A stretch of DNA of 11,915 nt from an uncultured Ruminococcus sp. (GTDB lineage Bacteria; Bacillota; Clostridia; Oscillospirales; Acutalibacteraceae): the NCBI GenBank assembly GCA_902803585.1, contig CADCQO010000316.1, forward strand, positions 1 to 11,915, given 5' to 3'. Both the position numbers and the translations under genes were made by a program. The notes under the pieces were generated by a model. That model worked only from the letters and a program-made list of their open reading frames with translations. It made no database searches and had not been told where the DNA came from. Below, piece by piece: positions 1-7,732 of this stretch (position 1 is the stretch's first letter; the number at the start of each line of letters is the position of its first letter).

Positions 1-72
1 CTGCTTTCCTGCGGATTACTGCTCTCCTGAGGATTGCTGCTTTCCTGCGGATTACTGCTCTCCTGAGGATTA
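1..72 (-). repeat. 18-bp tandem repeat encoding ESSNPQ
   Basis: Four consecutive 18-base units encode a Ser-Ser-Asn-Pro-Gln-Glu hexapeptide in the frame of the large secreted protein. Units alternate between two spellings (TTTCCTGCGG and CTCTCCTGAGG forms on the plus strand), so a 36-base period overlies the 18-base period. A degenerate edge unit follows at 73-90. The array runs off the left end, so its full copy number is unknown. Such a hydrophilic stretch is typical of a wall-spanning linker before a surface anchor. Confidence 0.9.
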
Positions 73-3000
73 CTGCTCTCCCCTTTATCAAGATTCTGAG
101 GAACGGGAGGCATTTCATCATATGATCCTCTCAGACAGCCACGATTCGGATAATTGACTCGGCTTTGTCCAAGCATATCCAAAGTATAGACTTCAGACGA
201 AAAAGCAGCATCTACACCGGTTGCATGATAATGCTCACCGTCTGCTGTATAAAACAGCTTTCCATTAACTGCCACAACATTGACCCTTGCAGGTTTTGTC
301 ATGGTCGGAGCGGCAAAAATGAAGTTGCTGTAATAATCTTCGGCAAACTGATATAAAACGTCAACATAATTAAATTCATCTAACTCATAAATTTCTGACT
401 GCTTCATGCTGACATTATCGTTGTTCTGATAATAACGCTCGTCCGCTTGCTCAATCAGGCAGGCGTACGCATTGATGTTGCCGCCCAGATCTTCAACATC
501 ACTGAACCAGTGACAATTTGTCAGCAAACAGCCGATGATGTCGGTTTTCCCTTCTGAATGGATCAGATAAGTTTTTGCATTGTCCGATGAAAAAATCTGG
601 ACATCCATAAAACTGCAGTAAACGATACTCAGATTGCCGCTGTTATTTTCAATGGCGGAACGCTCACCGTTTGACATATGGAACATAGAATTAACAATAT
701 CTACTGAAGCATTTCCTGTCATGTATAAAGAACCGCCATAGGCTGCTGTACTTCCACGAAATGTCGTATTGCTTATTTTGACAGTACCGCCGTTGGTATA
801 GATAATACCGCCGTTATCTGATGTCAGACAATCATCAAAACGGCAATGGCTGATGGTAACTTTGCCGCCTTCATTGTTGATGAAAAGACCTTTTTTGTTT
901 CCTTCAAAGCCACTGGCAACCAGACCTTTCAGTGTCAGTTCACCCTGCTGTGTTATAATGAAACAGTTGTCGTTAGGATGGTGCAGACCATACCAATCAT
1001 AACTGGTCAATCCAATTCCCATAGTCATCTCTTTACCGAGATACTCATCGAACTGGGTAAATGTGCCGTCTATCGTAAGGGGAAAGTCAATCGTCAGGGG
1101 CGATTCCAAAATAACTAATTGACGACGCATACTTTCAGCAAACGTCACTTCGTTTCCTGTATCAGCACGACGGCAATATTCTACCGCTTCTCTCAGGGAG
1201 GTAAGACCGTCTTCTGCATCTACGACATCATTTCCCGTTGTAACGACTGCACTTCCCTCTTCACGGATAGTAAGAGTGCCCAATCGCATCTCATCGATAT
1301 CATAAGTGAAATCGTTAAAAGCAGTAACAAGTGACACACTGACTTCACAGCGGCCCTGTATATGAAGTTTCTCCGGCCACTCACTGATACATATTTCCAG
1401 TTCTTTCTCGTCCAATGTCATTGAAACCGGTATGTCATCTGTATTAAATATAGTTCCGTTTTTCGTCATAAAAGAAAGATGATAATATCCTCCGGTGACA
1501 GGATAGGCCTTATCAGAAATATTTTTGATGGTAAAAGCCATTTGTTCACCGTCTTTCAGCCGATGATCCTTTACATCGACTGTTGAAAAACTTTTTGTAC
1601 ACTTCTCTGATTTGCCCAGTTCCAGACCAGGCACGATCAGATCCTGCGGTTCGGATGTGATCATGGTATATTCGTCATTTTCCGCAGTGAAAAGCACACC
1701 AAATTTTATCTTCTGACCGTTGTAATACATATACGCTGTATCCGGCATATCACTGTCATCATAGCCAAGTGCCTTCGTCCATGGTGTCCATCTTCCCTTC
1801 TTGTAAAAGCTCACCATAAGCTGTGCTGTCTGGTGAGGAATCTCCTCATAATCACCATAGGAAATATAGGCATCACTGTACTTTACGTCCCCTTCTGATT
1901 CGGGAATTTCTACTTTGAGAAAGGCTTTTGAAGCATCGTACCATGCTTCTGTTACTTCAAAATCATGGGAATATGTATTGTTAGTGTAATAAGCCTCCGG
2001 AATTTTTTTGTCACTGTTGATGGTAATGCGGGCTGTATACTTTCCTTTTGGAAGTCCTGTAAAATCAAAACCGCCGGCAAAATATCCCACCTTCAGAACA
2101 TTGCTGTCCGTGTGATTGAGCACTGTGACTTTGTTCTGTTCCGCTGCAACATTGCCGTTTTCATCGCAGACAGTAACATTGACCGTTACATTACCAGTAT
2201 AATCGACAAGTCCCTGATTGCTTATCATAGGATTGAAGCATATCGGGCTGTTTTCAGCAAAAACAGTCTTTTTGGGAAAGACTTCTACGTTGGTTATTGC
2301 GTTGCTATTGACAAAATAACTTTCGTCTGTGAAAGCAATGATCTCGTCTACAACCAGATCAACAGTATTATAAAGGTTTTTAGATGCCTGTACATCAGTT
2401 TCCGGCACTGCCTTCGTATAGGGCAAGAGTGTGGTAAAGTTTACTAATATGCCTCCGGAGTATTCCTCAAATATCCATGAGTCATAATCTTCTGCATACG
2501 GTTTCATGTGAATTACGCTCAGCTTATTGAGAGCGACTCTTCTGTCCTCGTACATTTCTTCATCGGAGTCCGAATCGGAAATAATCAGACAGTCATAATA
2601 TTCCTTCTGATTTTTATCGTAGTCGTGATTGACTACATAGCCCCATAATGTGATAGCGTGAAAAATATCCGTGTCCTGCCATCTGACGTCCATTGCCACG
2701 CCGTAGCCGCTGCGGAGTTTTTCCAGCACCTCCATCATCTTAGGAATCGGTGAACCAGTCAAAAAATGATAGCTTTTGCAGACGGTATTGGCGGCATAAT
2801 CCGGAAAATAGCCGCCCCCTGGAGTTTGAGCCTGCTCGTTGGCAAACAAATTTGAAACTCCATTCAAAAACCATTGTATGCCGATGGATTCAGCCCCGCC
2901 GTCCTTCAGTTTATTCGTCAGCAAGTCGAATAAGTCGTCTTCTGAGGCAAAACCTGCCTGTGGTCCCCAGCCGGTATAATGCAAAATATTAGAGGTAGCC

Positions 3001-3524
3001 GCTGCCCAGCAAAGCAGATCATCATCATCAACCAATGACGTTTTTTCCGCATCAATAAAATGAATGTCTTCAAGTGTAAAATCCTTTTCAGCAGAATAAT
3101 TCTCTGTGATCTGTTTCTGAACGCTGTCAAGCATTTTTGCCGACAAGCCTGCTAAAAAAACTTCTTTATTCGTTCCGGGCAGATTAAAACGAAGAGAATA
3201 GTAATTTTTCCGGACGTTATTTCCGACTGTCGGTGTTTTTGATGCCGTCAGGATTTTTTTCCCGTCATAGAATGTTTCATACTCTGCCACAGACACCCCA
3301 CGAGAAACTGCTGACAATACCGGAATTTCAGGCGTACCCTGAACCAATCGGATTTCTCCGTTTGTAAGACGCAGCAATGACCCGACAGAAGCATTTTTGC
3401 TTACCGTCTTTGCGGATACCGCTTTTTCGCTTGCTGTTGTCTGAACTGCATTTGCAGCTATACCTGAAAGCGCCATCGGTGCTGCGATCATCAGCGACAA
3501 CAGTATTCTGGCAATTTTTTTCAT
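1..3524 (-). CDS. Secreted multidomain IdeS/Mac-like (family C66) cysteine protease with CSLREA/beta-helix region; C-terminus beyond the window
   Basis: The frame is open from ATG 3524 to the left edge, giving at least 1174 residues; no stop is reached. An AAGGAG site lies about 7 bases before the ATG. Residues 1-26 form a signal peptide ending in AANA. Residues about 165-325 resemble the streptococcal IgG protease IdeS: Cys172 in LLCWAAATSNILHYTGW, His289 in FHAITLWGY, and Asp317/Asp319 in IISDSDSD, corresponding to IdeS Cys94, His262 and Asp284/Asp286. Residues about 420-525 look like a CARDB/Ig-type domain, and about 525-755 are beta-rich and unrecognised. Residues about 758-785 match the CSLREA motif (GLTSLREAVEYC). 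Residues about 860-1000 carry Pmp-like GG[I/S]-plus-[ST]xF beta-helix rungs. The tail is ESSNPQ repeats. The likely role is cleavage of a host or environmental protein at the cell surface. The substrate and the anchor (sortase, dockerin or other) cannot be seen. Family assignment is strong; immunoglobulin as substrate is speculation. Confidence 0.85.
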   Translation of the reverse strand, partial: MKKIARILLSLMIAAPMALSGIAANAVQTTASEKAVSAKTVSKNASVGSLLRLTNGEIRLVQGTPEIPVLSAVSRGVSVAEYETFYDGKKILTASKTPTVGNNVRKNYYSLRFNLPGTNKEVFLAGLSAKMLDSVQKQITENYSAEKDFTLEDIHFIDAEKTSLVDDDDLLCWAAATSNILHYTGWGPQAGFASEDDLFDLLTNKLKDGGAESIGIQWFLNGVSNLFANEQAQTPGGGYFPDYAANTVCKSYHFLTGSPIPKMMEVLEKLRSGYGVAMDVRWQDTDIFHAITLWGYVVNHDYDKNQKEYYDCLIISDSDSDEEMYEDRRVALNKLSVIHMKPYAEDYDSWIFEEYSGGILVNFTTLLPYTKAVPETDVQASKNLYNTVDLVVDEIIAFTDESYFVNSNAITNVEVFPKKTVFAENSPICFNPMISNQGLVDYTGNVTVNVTVCDENGNVAAEQNKVTVLNHTDSNVLKVGYFAGGFDFTGLPKGKYTARITINSDKKIPEAYYTNNTYSHDFEVTEAWYDASKAFLKVEIPESEGDVKYSDAYISYGDYEEIPHQTAQLMVSFYKKGRWTPWTKALGYDDSDMPDTAYMYYNGQKIKFGVLFTAENDEYTMITSEPQDLIVPGLELGKSEKCTKSFSTVDVKDHRLKDGEQMAFTIKNISDKAYPVTGGYYHLSFMTKNGTIFNTDDIPVSMTLDEKELEICISEWPEKLHIQGRCEVSVSLVTAFNDFTYDIDEMRLGTLTIREEGSAVVTTGNDVVDAEDGLTSLREAVEYCRRADTGNEVTFAESMRRQLVILESPLTIDFPLTIDGTFTQFDEYLGKEMTMGIGLTSYDWYGLHHPNDNCFIITQQGELTLKGLVASGFEGNKKGLFINNEGGKVTISHCRFDDCLTSDNGGIIYTNGGTVKISNTTFRGSTAAYGGSLYMTGNASVDIVNSMFHMSNGERSAIENNSGNLSIVYCSFMDVQIFSSDNAKTYLIHSEGKTDIIGCLLTNCHWFSDVEDLGGNINAYACLIEQADERYYQNNDNVSMKQSEIYELDEFNYVDVLYQFAEDYYSNFIFAAPTMTKPARVNVVAVNGKLFYTADGEHYHATGVDAAFSSEVYTLDMLGQSRVNYPNRGCLRGSYDEMPPVPQNLDKGESSNPQESSNPQESSNPQESSNPQES

Positions 3525-3558
3525 AAACACTCTCCTTTTTTATGATTTTGCTAACTGT

Positions 3559-3587
3559 ATTATATCATACTTTCATACACAAAACAA
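3559..3587 (-). promoter_or_regulatory. Sigma-A-type promoter of the C66 protease gene
   Basis: On the minus strand a TTGTTT -35 (3582-3587) and a perfect TATAAT -10 (3559-3564) are separated by exactly 17 bases. The expected transcript start is near 3552, giving a leader of about 27 bases before ATG 3524. The protease gene is therefore probably transcribed separately from the operon upstream of it. Confidence 0.75.
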
Positions 3588-3637
3588 GAATATATGTTAA
3601 AACCCAGCCATTACGGGACAGAATTTTTCTCAAAAAG

Positions 3638-3678
3638 AAACAACTCTCCCTGATACATAACCGATGTATCAGAGAGAG
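3638..3678 (-). terminator. Rho-independent terminator of the five-gene acylation operon
   Basis: CTCTCCCTGATACAT (3644-3658) pairs with ATGTATCAGAGAGAG (3664-3678) around a 5-base loop, giving a 15-bp stem with one mismatch. In minus-strand direction the stem is followed by a T-rich stretch (TTGTTTCTTTTT). It lies 20 bases after the stop of the SGNH gene and just before the protease promoter. Confidence 0.75.
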
Positions 3679-3697
3679 TATGTATTCACTCATGCTG

Positions 3698-4660
3698 TCA
3701 GGTCAAATACTGTTTGTACTTTTTACGGAAATCTGCCGCATCTTTTTTCCAGCTGCTGTAAGCGGGATCATTTCTATGATCGGGAAGTATTCCTGTGTGA
3801 GCAAGATATTTTCCCACATAGGCAGTAACCTTATTTGCTCCGTAAATATTCACATGGTCGCCCTTGTCCTTTGTATCGTGTGACCAGTCGATCGGCACTT
3901 CATCTGTCAGCAGATTCAGGTCAACATAATCTGCTTCAAGCCTTTTGGCAAGTTCTGCTGTTGTATTATGCCGTGACATATTCCAGTTTTTGGTACTGGG
4001 TGTGCTGAGCAGAATCAGCTTTGAACCGTGCTCACGGCAGAAAGAAGCGATCAGATTGATATAAAACTGATCCACAAAGGGAATCGGAGCGTAGTGCTTG
4101 CTGGGTGACATATAGTCTTGTGTGGAAGCAGGGTCGATATCCTTGGCAAAATGAAATCCCTTTTCTGAATGAACATAGGTGTTATTGATATCTGCTACTA
4201 CATCATTCAGAGAAATGCTTTTCCAACGGTCGTGATACTTGAATACGGAAAAGAAAAATTCCGCACCGTGCAGAATAAAGTCGTCCATCGTAAAGTAGCG
4301 GAAAATCGCATTTGTTTCCAACACGACGATCTTAGGATTCTGCTTCTGGAAAGAATCTATCATTATCTGCAAGGTATACCAAAGGCTTTGTCTGCTGGTA
4401 CCGCAGCAATAAGATGTGATCCCCTGTTGTTCCCAGATGCTAAGAGGAATGATAGAGGTGAAGACCTCACTGTCTCCGAAAAATAGTACGTCAACCGTGC
4501 CTGCTGGTTCTCCCAGAATGCCGTGAGCTACCTGATCGTGTTTCCAGTCCAGTTCTTTATTATCTTTCGGCCGCATGATCTGAGACAGGCCCGACAGCAA
4601 CAGCATCAGTATTGCGATGAAAATGAATGCCTTCATTGTCTCACTGACTCTCTTGTGCAT
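3698..4660 (-). CDS. Membrane-anchored SGNH/GDSL-like protein, DltD/AlgJ-type partner of the MBOAT acyltransferase
   Basis: A 320-residue protein from ATG 4660. The start is chosen because GAGGAGG (4670-4676) lies 9 bases upstream and the next residues form a signal anchor (about residues 9-26). The same frame continues upstream to 4876, but that part only shadows the MBOAT gene. Ser64 lies in FFGDSEV, the GDS box of the SGNH fold. Asp268-His269 lie in DHVNIYGANK, the C-terminal His box usual for this group. By analogy with DltD and AlgJ/AlgX it would face outward and hand the acyl group from the MBOAT protein to a surface polymer. It is the last gene of the operon, 14 bases after the MBOAT stop, with a terminator following. 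The acceptor polymer is not identifiable; exact subfamily is uncertain. Confidence 0.82.
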   Translation of the reverse strand: MHKRVSETMKAFIFIAILMLLLSGLSQIMRPKDNKELDWKHDQVAHGILGEPAGTVDVLFFGDSEVFTSIIPLSIWEQQGITSYCCGTSRQSLWYTLQIMIDSFQKQNPKIVVLETNAIFRYFTMDDFILHGAEFFFSVFKYHDRWKSISLNDVVADINNTYVHSEKGFHFAKDIDPASTQDYMSPSKHYAPIPFVDQFYINLIASFCREHGSKLILLSTPSTKNWNMSRHNTTAELAKRLEADYVDLNLLTDEVPIDWSHDTKDKGDHVNIYGANKVTAYVGKYLAHTGILPDHRNDPAYSSWKKDAADFRKKYKQYLT

Positions 4661-4674
4661 AGCGCTTAACCTCC

Positions 4675-6306
4675 TCAGAAATGTGCGTACATGGGGTCTA
4701 CGGGAATATATCCGAAACCATAAGCACCGAAAATAATGATATACAGAATCAGAGCGTACAAAATACCCCAGCGGACGGCGATATTCTTTTTTGCCAGAGC
4801 ATCGCGGACAACAATTCCTTTTTCCTGTATGAGGCTGACAACAAAAACAATCAGCAGCGTCACGCCTACAATACACAGATCGTGCCAGTCAATGCCCAGT
4901 TTATACAGCGTTCTTGCATCCAGTCCGGTGAAGGAGAACTGAGTAAATATCCTTTTGAACAGTGCAAAACCTGCCTGAAAACCATTCGTTCTGAAAAACA
5001 GCTCACCAATGATAACCAGCAGGGCTGTACGGACAATCTGCATAATACGATAGGCCAGACACTCACTGTTAATATGCAGCTTTGTATTGGTCCATTTTAC
5101 TGCCGGCGCAGTAATATTTTCGAGCAAAATCCACATAAAGTGGTACATTCCGAAGAAAATAAAGCTCCATGCTGCTCCATGCCACAGACCATTGCAGAAC
5201 CATACACAGAACAGTGCAATGCTGCCAGCCAGAAGAGGGCCGAAATGGTTGCCGATTTTCTTACGGGCGGAGGAAGTCAGATTTTTCATTTTCTTGGCTG
5301 TGGTAACGGGATAAAAAATATAATCTCTGAACCATGCGCCCAATGAAATGTGCCATCTTTTCCAAAATTCGGATATGTTCCGTGAGAAAAACGGCCGCTG
5401 AAAATTTTCAGGCATCGTTACGCCGAAAATCTCCGCTACGCCAATAACGGCATCCATAGAACCGGAAAAGTCCATATACAGCTGTATAGTATAGCAGATG
5501 GCTCCCAAAGCGATAATACCGCCGTCAAAGTTATTGCTTTTATCGAAAATATTTTCTATCATCGGATTCAGGCGGTCAGCGATGACGATTTTTTTCATCA
5601 TGCCGTATAAAATCCGCTGTACTCCAAAAGTCAGATTATGGTATCGTATGGTTCCGACCTGCCAGAGCTGTTCTGCTGTCTGCGAATAACGGCATATGGG
5701 ACCTTCTACAATCTGCGGGAAAAAGCTCATGAACAAAGAGAGGCGGAAAAAATTCCTGTCGGCTTTCACTAATCCGTGATAAACGTCAATGATGTAGGAA
5801 ACCGCCTGCAAGGAAAAGAATGAAATGCCAATGGGCATCAGATAAGACGGCACACCCGCCCTGATGGGACTGTCAAGCATTTTAAACAAAGTGTTGACGT
5901 TGTCGATAATAAAACCGGAATACTTGATAACCAAAAGGAAACCGATATGCAGCACGACACCCAGAACCACTACACCCCTCTGTTCACGGATCAGGGGAAT
6001 TTTTGCTGCTTTTCTTTCTTCTTTGGGTAGGGCTTTGAGCTTCGTTTTCATGCGTTCCTGTAATTTTTCCAGCCACAGTCCCAACAAAAAAACGGATAAG
6101 GTAGACAGCCACAGATAAATAACCAGCAATCCGCTGATCAGCCAGAAAAACCAATAGCTTGCAATCAATAAAACATACTTTTTCCACGTTTTCGGAACAA
6201 TAGCATAAATAATGATACAGGACGGTAAAAACAAAAACAGAAATGTCATCGCAAAAAAGGAGGTCATGCTTTTACCGCACCCTGCCAAGAGGAAAGACAA
6301 ATCCAT
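4675..6306 (-). CDS. MBOAT-family membrane O-acyltransferase (AlgI/DltB type)
   Basis: A 543-residue polytopic membrane protein, somewhat longer than a typical AlgI. ATG 6306 is preceded by AGGAGG 11 bases upstream; an internal Met14 fits the usual AlgI N-terminus better but has no ribosome site. Many hydrophobic segments run throughout. The MBOAT core is clear: FWKRWHISLGAWFRDYIFYP with His319, and NGLWHGAAW with His376, the near-invariant catalytic His of the family. The FVEGPICRY-like motif (VEGPICRYSQ) is also present. These proteins accept an acyl group from a cytoplasmic donor and move it across the membrane, in AlgI from an acetyl donor and in DltB from a D-alanyl carrier protein. A dedicated carrier and ligase sit directly upstream, with only 3 bases after the carrier stop, so the DltB-like mode is favoured here. 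Confidence 0.9.
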   Translation of the reverse strand: MDLSFLLAGCGKSMTSFFAMTFLFLFLPSCIIIYAIVPKTWKKYVLLIASYWFFWLISGLLVIYLWLSTLSVFLLGLWLEKLQERMKTKLKALPKEERKAAKIPLIREQRGVVVLGVVLHIGFLLVIKYSGFIIDNVNTLFKMLDSPIRAGVPSYLMPIGISFFSLQAVSYIIDVYHGLVKADRNFFRLSLFMSFFPQIVEGPICRYSQTAEQLWQVGTIRYHNLTFGVQRILYGMMKKIVIADRLNPMIENIFDKSNNFDGGIIALGAICYTIQLYMDFSGSMDAVIGVAEIFGVTMPENFQRPFFSRNISEFWKRWHISLGAWFRDYIFYPVTTAKKMKNLTSSARKKIGNHFGPLLAGSIALFCVWFCNGLWHGAAWSFIFFGMYHFMWILLENITAPAVKWTNTKLHINSECLAYRIMQIVRTALLVIIGELFFRTNGFQAGFALFKRIFTQFSFTGLDARTLYKLGIDWHDLCIVGVTLLIVFVVSLIQEKGIVVRDALAKKNIAVRWGILYALILYIIIFGAYGFGYIPVDPMYAHF

Positions 6307-6309
6307 CTG

Positions 6310-6540
6310 TTATAAATCCTCCTGCAAACGTTCGATCATTTTCATCATAGCGTCAGCCGAGTTAAAATTAGCAGGGATAATTTCTACAGCGGGAATCGTA
6401 ATATCATACTCATCTTCCAGCTCTGCAATCAGGGAAATAATATCCAGTGAACTAAGACGGTGACCGTCAATCAGGTCCGTACAGTTTTTATAGTCTACGT
6501 CCGGCTGAATACCCTCTAAAATCTCGATCAATCTTTCCAT
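6310..6540 (-). CDS. Acyl carrier protein (DltC-like role)
   Basis: A 76-residue acidic helical protein from ATG 6540, the usual size of a free carrier protein. AAAGGATG lies just upstream and the ATG is one base after the decarboxylase stop, so translation is probably coupled; an in-frame extension to 6615 only overlaps that gene. RLSSLDIISLIAELEDEYDI matches helix II of carrier proteins, with Ser31 as the expected phosphopantetheine site. The usual Asp before that Ser is Ser30 here (SSL, not DSL). The ELEDEYDITIP stretch is the acidic helix that docks to partner enzymes. It would carry the activated amino acid as a thioester between the ligase, the decarboxylase and the MBOAT protein. Whether it holds D-alanine or another acyl group cannot be read from sequence. 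Confidence 0.88.
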   Translation of the reverse strand: MERLIEILEGIQPDVDYKNCTDLIDGHRLSSLDIISLIAELEDEYDITIPAVEIIPANFNSADAMMKMIERLQEDL

Positions 6541-6541
6541 G

Positions 6542-7729
6542 TCAATACATCCTTTCGTAATTAGGTTGGTTAATAGTGCTTGTTTCAAAAGGCGGGCGCA
6601 CACAATAGAGCGCACCGTCCTCTTTTAAAATGTAAACTGCGGGCAGATCCCTGCTCAATAATAGGGAAATTCCTTCCGTCATGCAGTAGGCTCCGGCTTT
6701 TTCAAAACACAGCACATCACCTACTGCAACAGCGGGCAGCTGAACCTGTTTTACCAGAATATCATTCATTGTACAAAGTGCTCCGCAGACTGTCCAGCTT
6801 TTGTCGGGTTCAATTTCTGTTTTGCCGACAACCGAAAGACACGGCTGTTTCATTGCCATATACTGGCCGTAATAAGCAATATGATGCAGACCGCCGTCTG
6901 TCAGCGCATAATGCTGCCCTTTGTTCTCTTTGATATCCACAATATGCGTGTAATACTTTCCGCAGGAAGCTGCTATACTGCGTCCGATTTCAAGAACTAT
7001 CGCTGCACCGCACTGCAGTCCGCTGAGAAGCGCAGAAAACTCTTTGAGCAATTCCTGTTCATCAAAGTGTTCTCCTGCAAAATATGATACAGGAAATCCC
7101 GTTCCGTATTCCAGTTCCTCTGCCGTAAAATCAAAGCGTTCCCGCAAAGAAAGCAAATAGCTATCCAGATAGGACAACTCACGGGCATATTTCTTTATGG
7201 AAGTCTTCTGTGTGCCTGAAAAATACTGTACTCCGACGATTTGCAGAAGCGGGTGCTGGTGCCGGTTTTTTACGATCCCGTCAAGAACACTTTCATCCAG
7301 TCCGAACTGGCTGCCGTTTGTCAGCCTTAAAAGCAGACGCAGCGTTTTCTGATGTTTTTCGGATAAACGGCAAAGCTCTTTGTACTGACGTTCTGACTCT
7401 ATGGTGATAATACCATCAAAGCTTTCATCAGCTGTTAACTGTTCCAACAGAGCCGGCGCTTTGTATACGCCCGAAATTACCATCTTCTGGTTTTCGACGC
7501 CCAGAGAACGGCAAATAACTTCTTCGCCCGATGAGCATATTTCCAGACGTTCAACCGTTTCTCCGATTTCTCCGATGATCCAGGGATTGGCTTTGACAGC
7601 GTAGCAAAGAGCCGTTCCTTCCGGCAGACTTTTGCGCAGAAAAGCAATTCTTTCCTTCAGCACCTGTATATCAAACAGATAAAATGCACCGGAGTTGATG
7701 CGCAGCAATTCATTGATATCTGTTGCCAA
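6542..7729 (-). CDS. Fold-III PLP-dependent decarboxylase (LysA/ornithine decarboxylase superfamily)
   Basis: A 395-residue protein starting at TTG 7729. No ATG is available between the preceding in-frame TGA (7733-7735) and the conserved region, and GGAGGT lies 9 bases before the TTG, so TTG is the only good start. The alanine-racemase-like barrel carries the PLP lysine Lys46 in CYAVKANPW, then EICSSGEEV, a PLP-phosphate loop GTGFPVSYF, and C-terminal CGALCTMNDIL with Cys319 and FEKAGAYCMTEG with the phosphate-contacting Tyr. The GxHxHxGS motif of diaminopimelate and ornithine decarboxylases reads GVQYFSGTQ, with Gln168 and Phe170 replacing His. The gene sits between ligase and carrier, so it may act on a carrier-bound amino acid, as BtrK does in butirosin synthesis. 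A free amino acid substrate or a racemase role is also possible. Confidence 0.85.
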   Translation of the reverse strand: MATDINELLRINSGAFYLFDIQVLKERIAFLRKSLPEGTALCYAVKANPWIIGEIGETVERLEICSSGEEVICRSLGVENQKMVISGVYKAPALLEQLTADESFDGIITIESERQYKELCRLSEKHQKTLRLLLRLTNGSQFGLDESVLDGIVKNRHQHPLLQIVGVQYFSGTQKTSIKKYARELSYLDSYLLSLRERFDFTAEELEYGTGFPVSYFAGEHFDEQELLKEFSALLSGLQCGAAIVLEIGRSIAASCGKYYTHIVDIKENKGQHYALTDGGLHHIAYYGQYMAMKQPCLSVVGKTEIEPDKSWTVCGALCTMNDILVKQVQLPAVAVGDVLCFEKAGAYCMTEGISLLLSRDLPAVYILKEDGALYCVRPPFETSTINQPNYERMY

Positions 7730-7732
7730 ACT

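Noticed and set aside
1..90. Short tandem repeats considered as a CRISPR array
   Set aside because: The units are contiguous 18-mers without spacers and translate in frame as ESSNPQ within the surface protein.
1965..2447. Plus-strand 160-residue open frame, with others at 846-1334
   Set aside because: They are shadows of the large secreted protein, which is open on the minus strand through all of 1-3524 with coherent domains.
4661..4876. Upstream extension of the SGNH frame to 4876
   Set aside because: It overlaps the end of the MBOAT gene in another frame, is Cys/Arg-rich shadow sequence, and a good ribosome site supports ATG 4660.
4681..5346. Plus-strand 221-residue open frame
   Set aside because: It lies wholly antisense inside the MBOAT gene, has no membrane, domain or ribosome-site signal, and the MBOAT motifs on the other strand are unmistakable.
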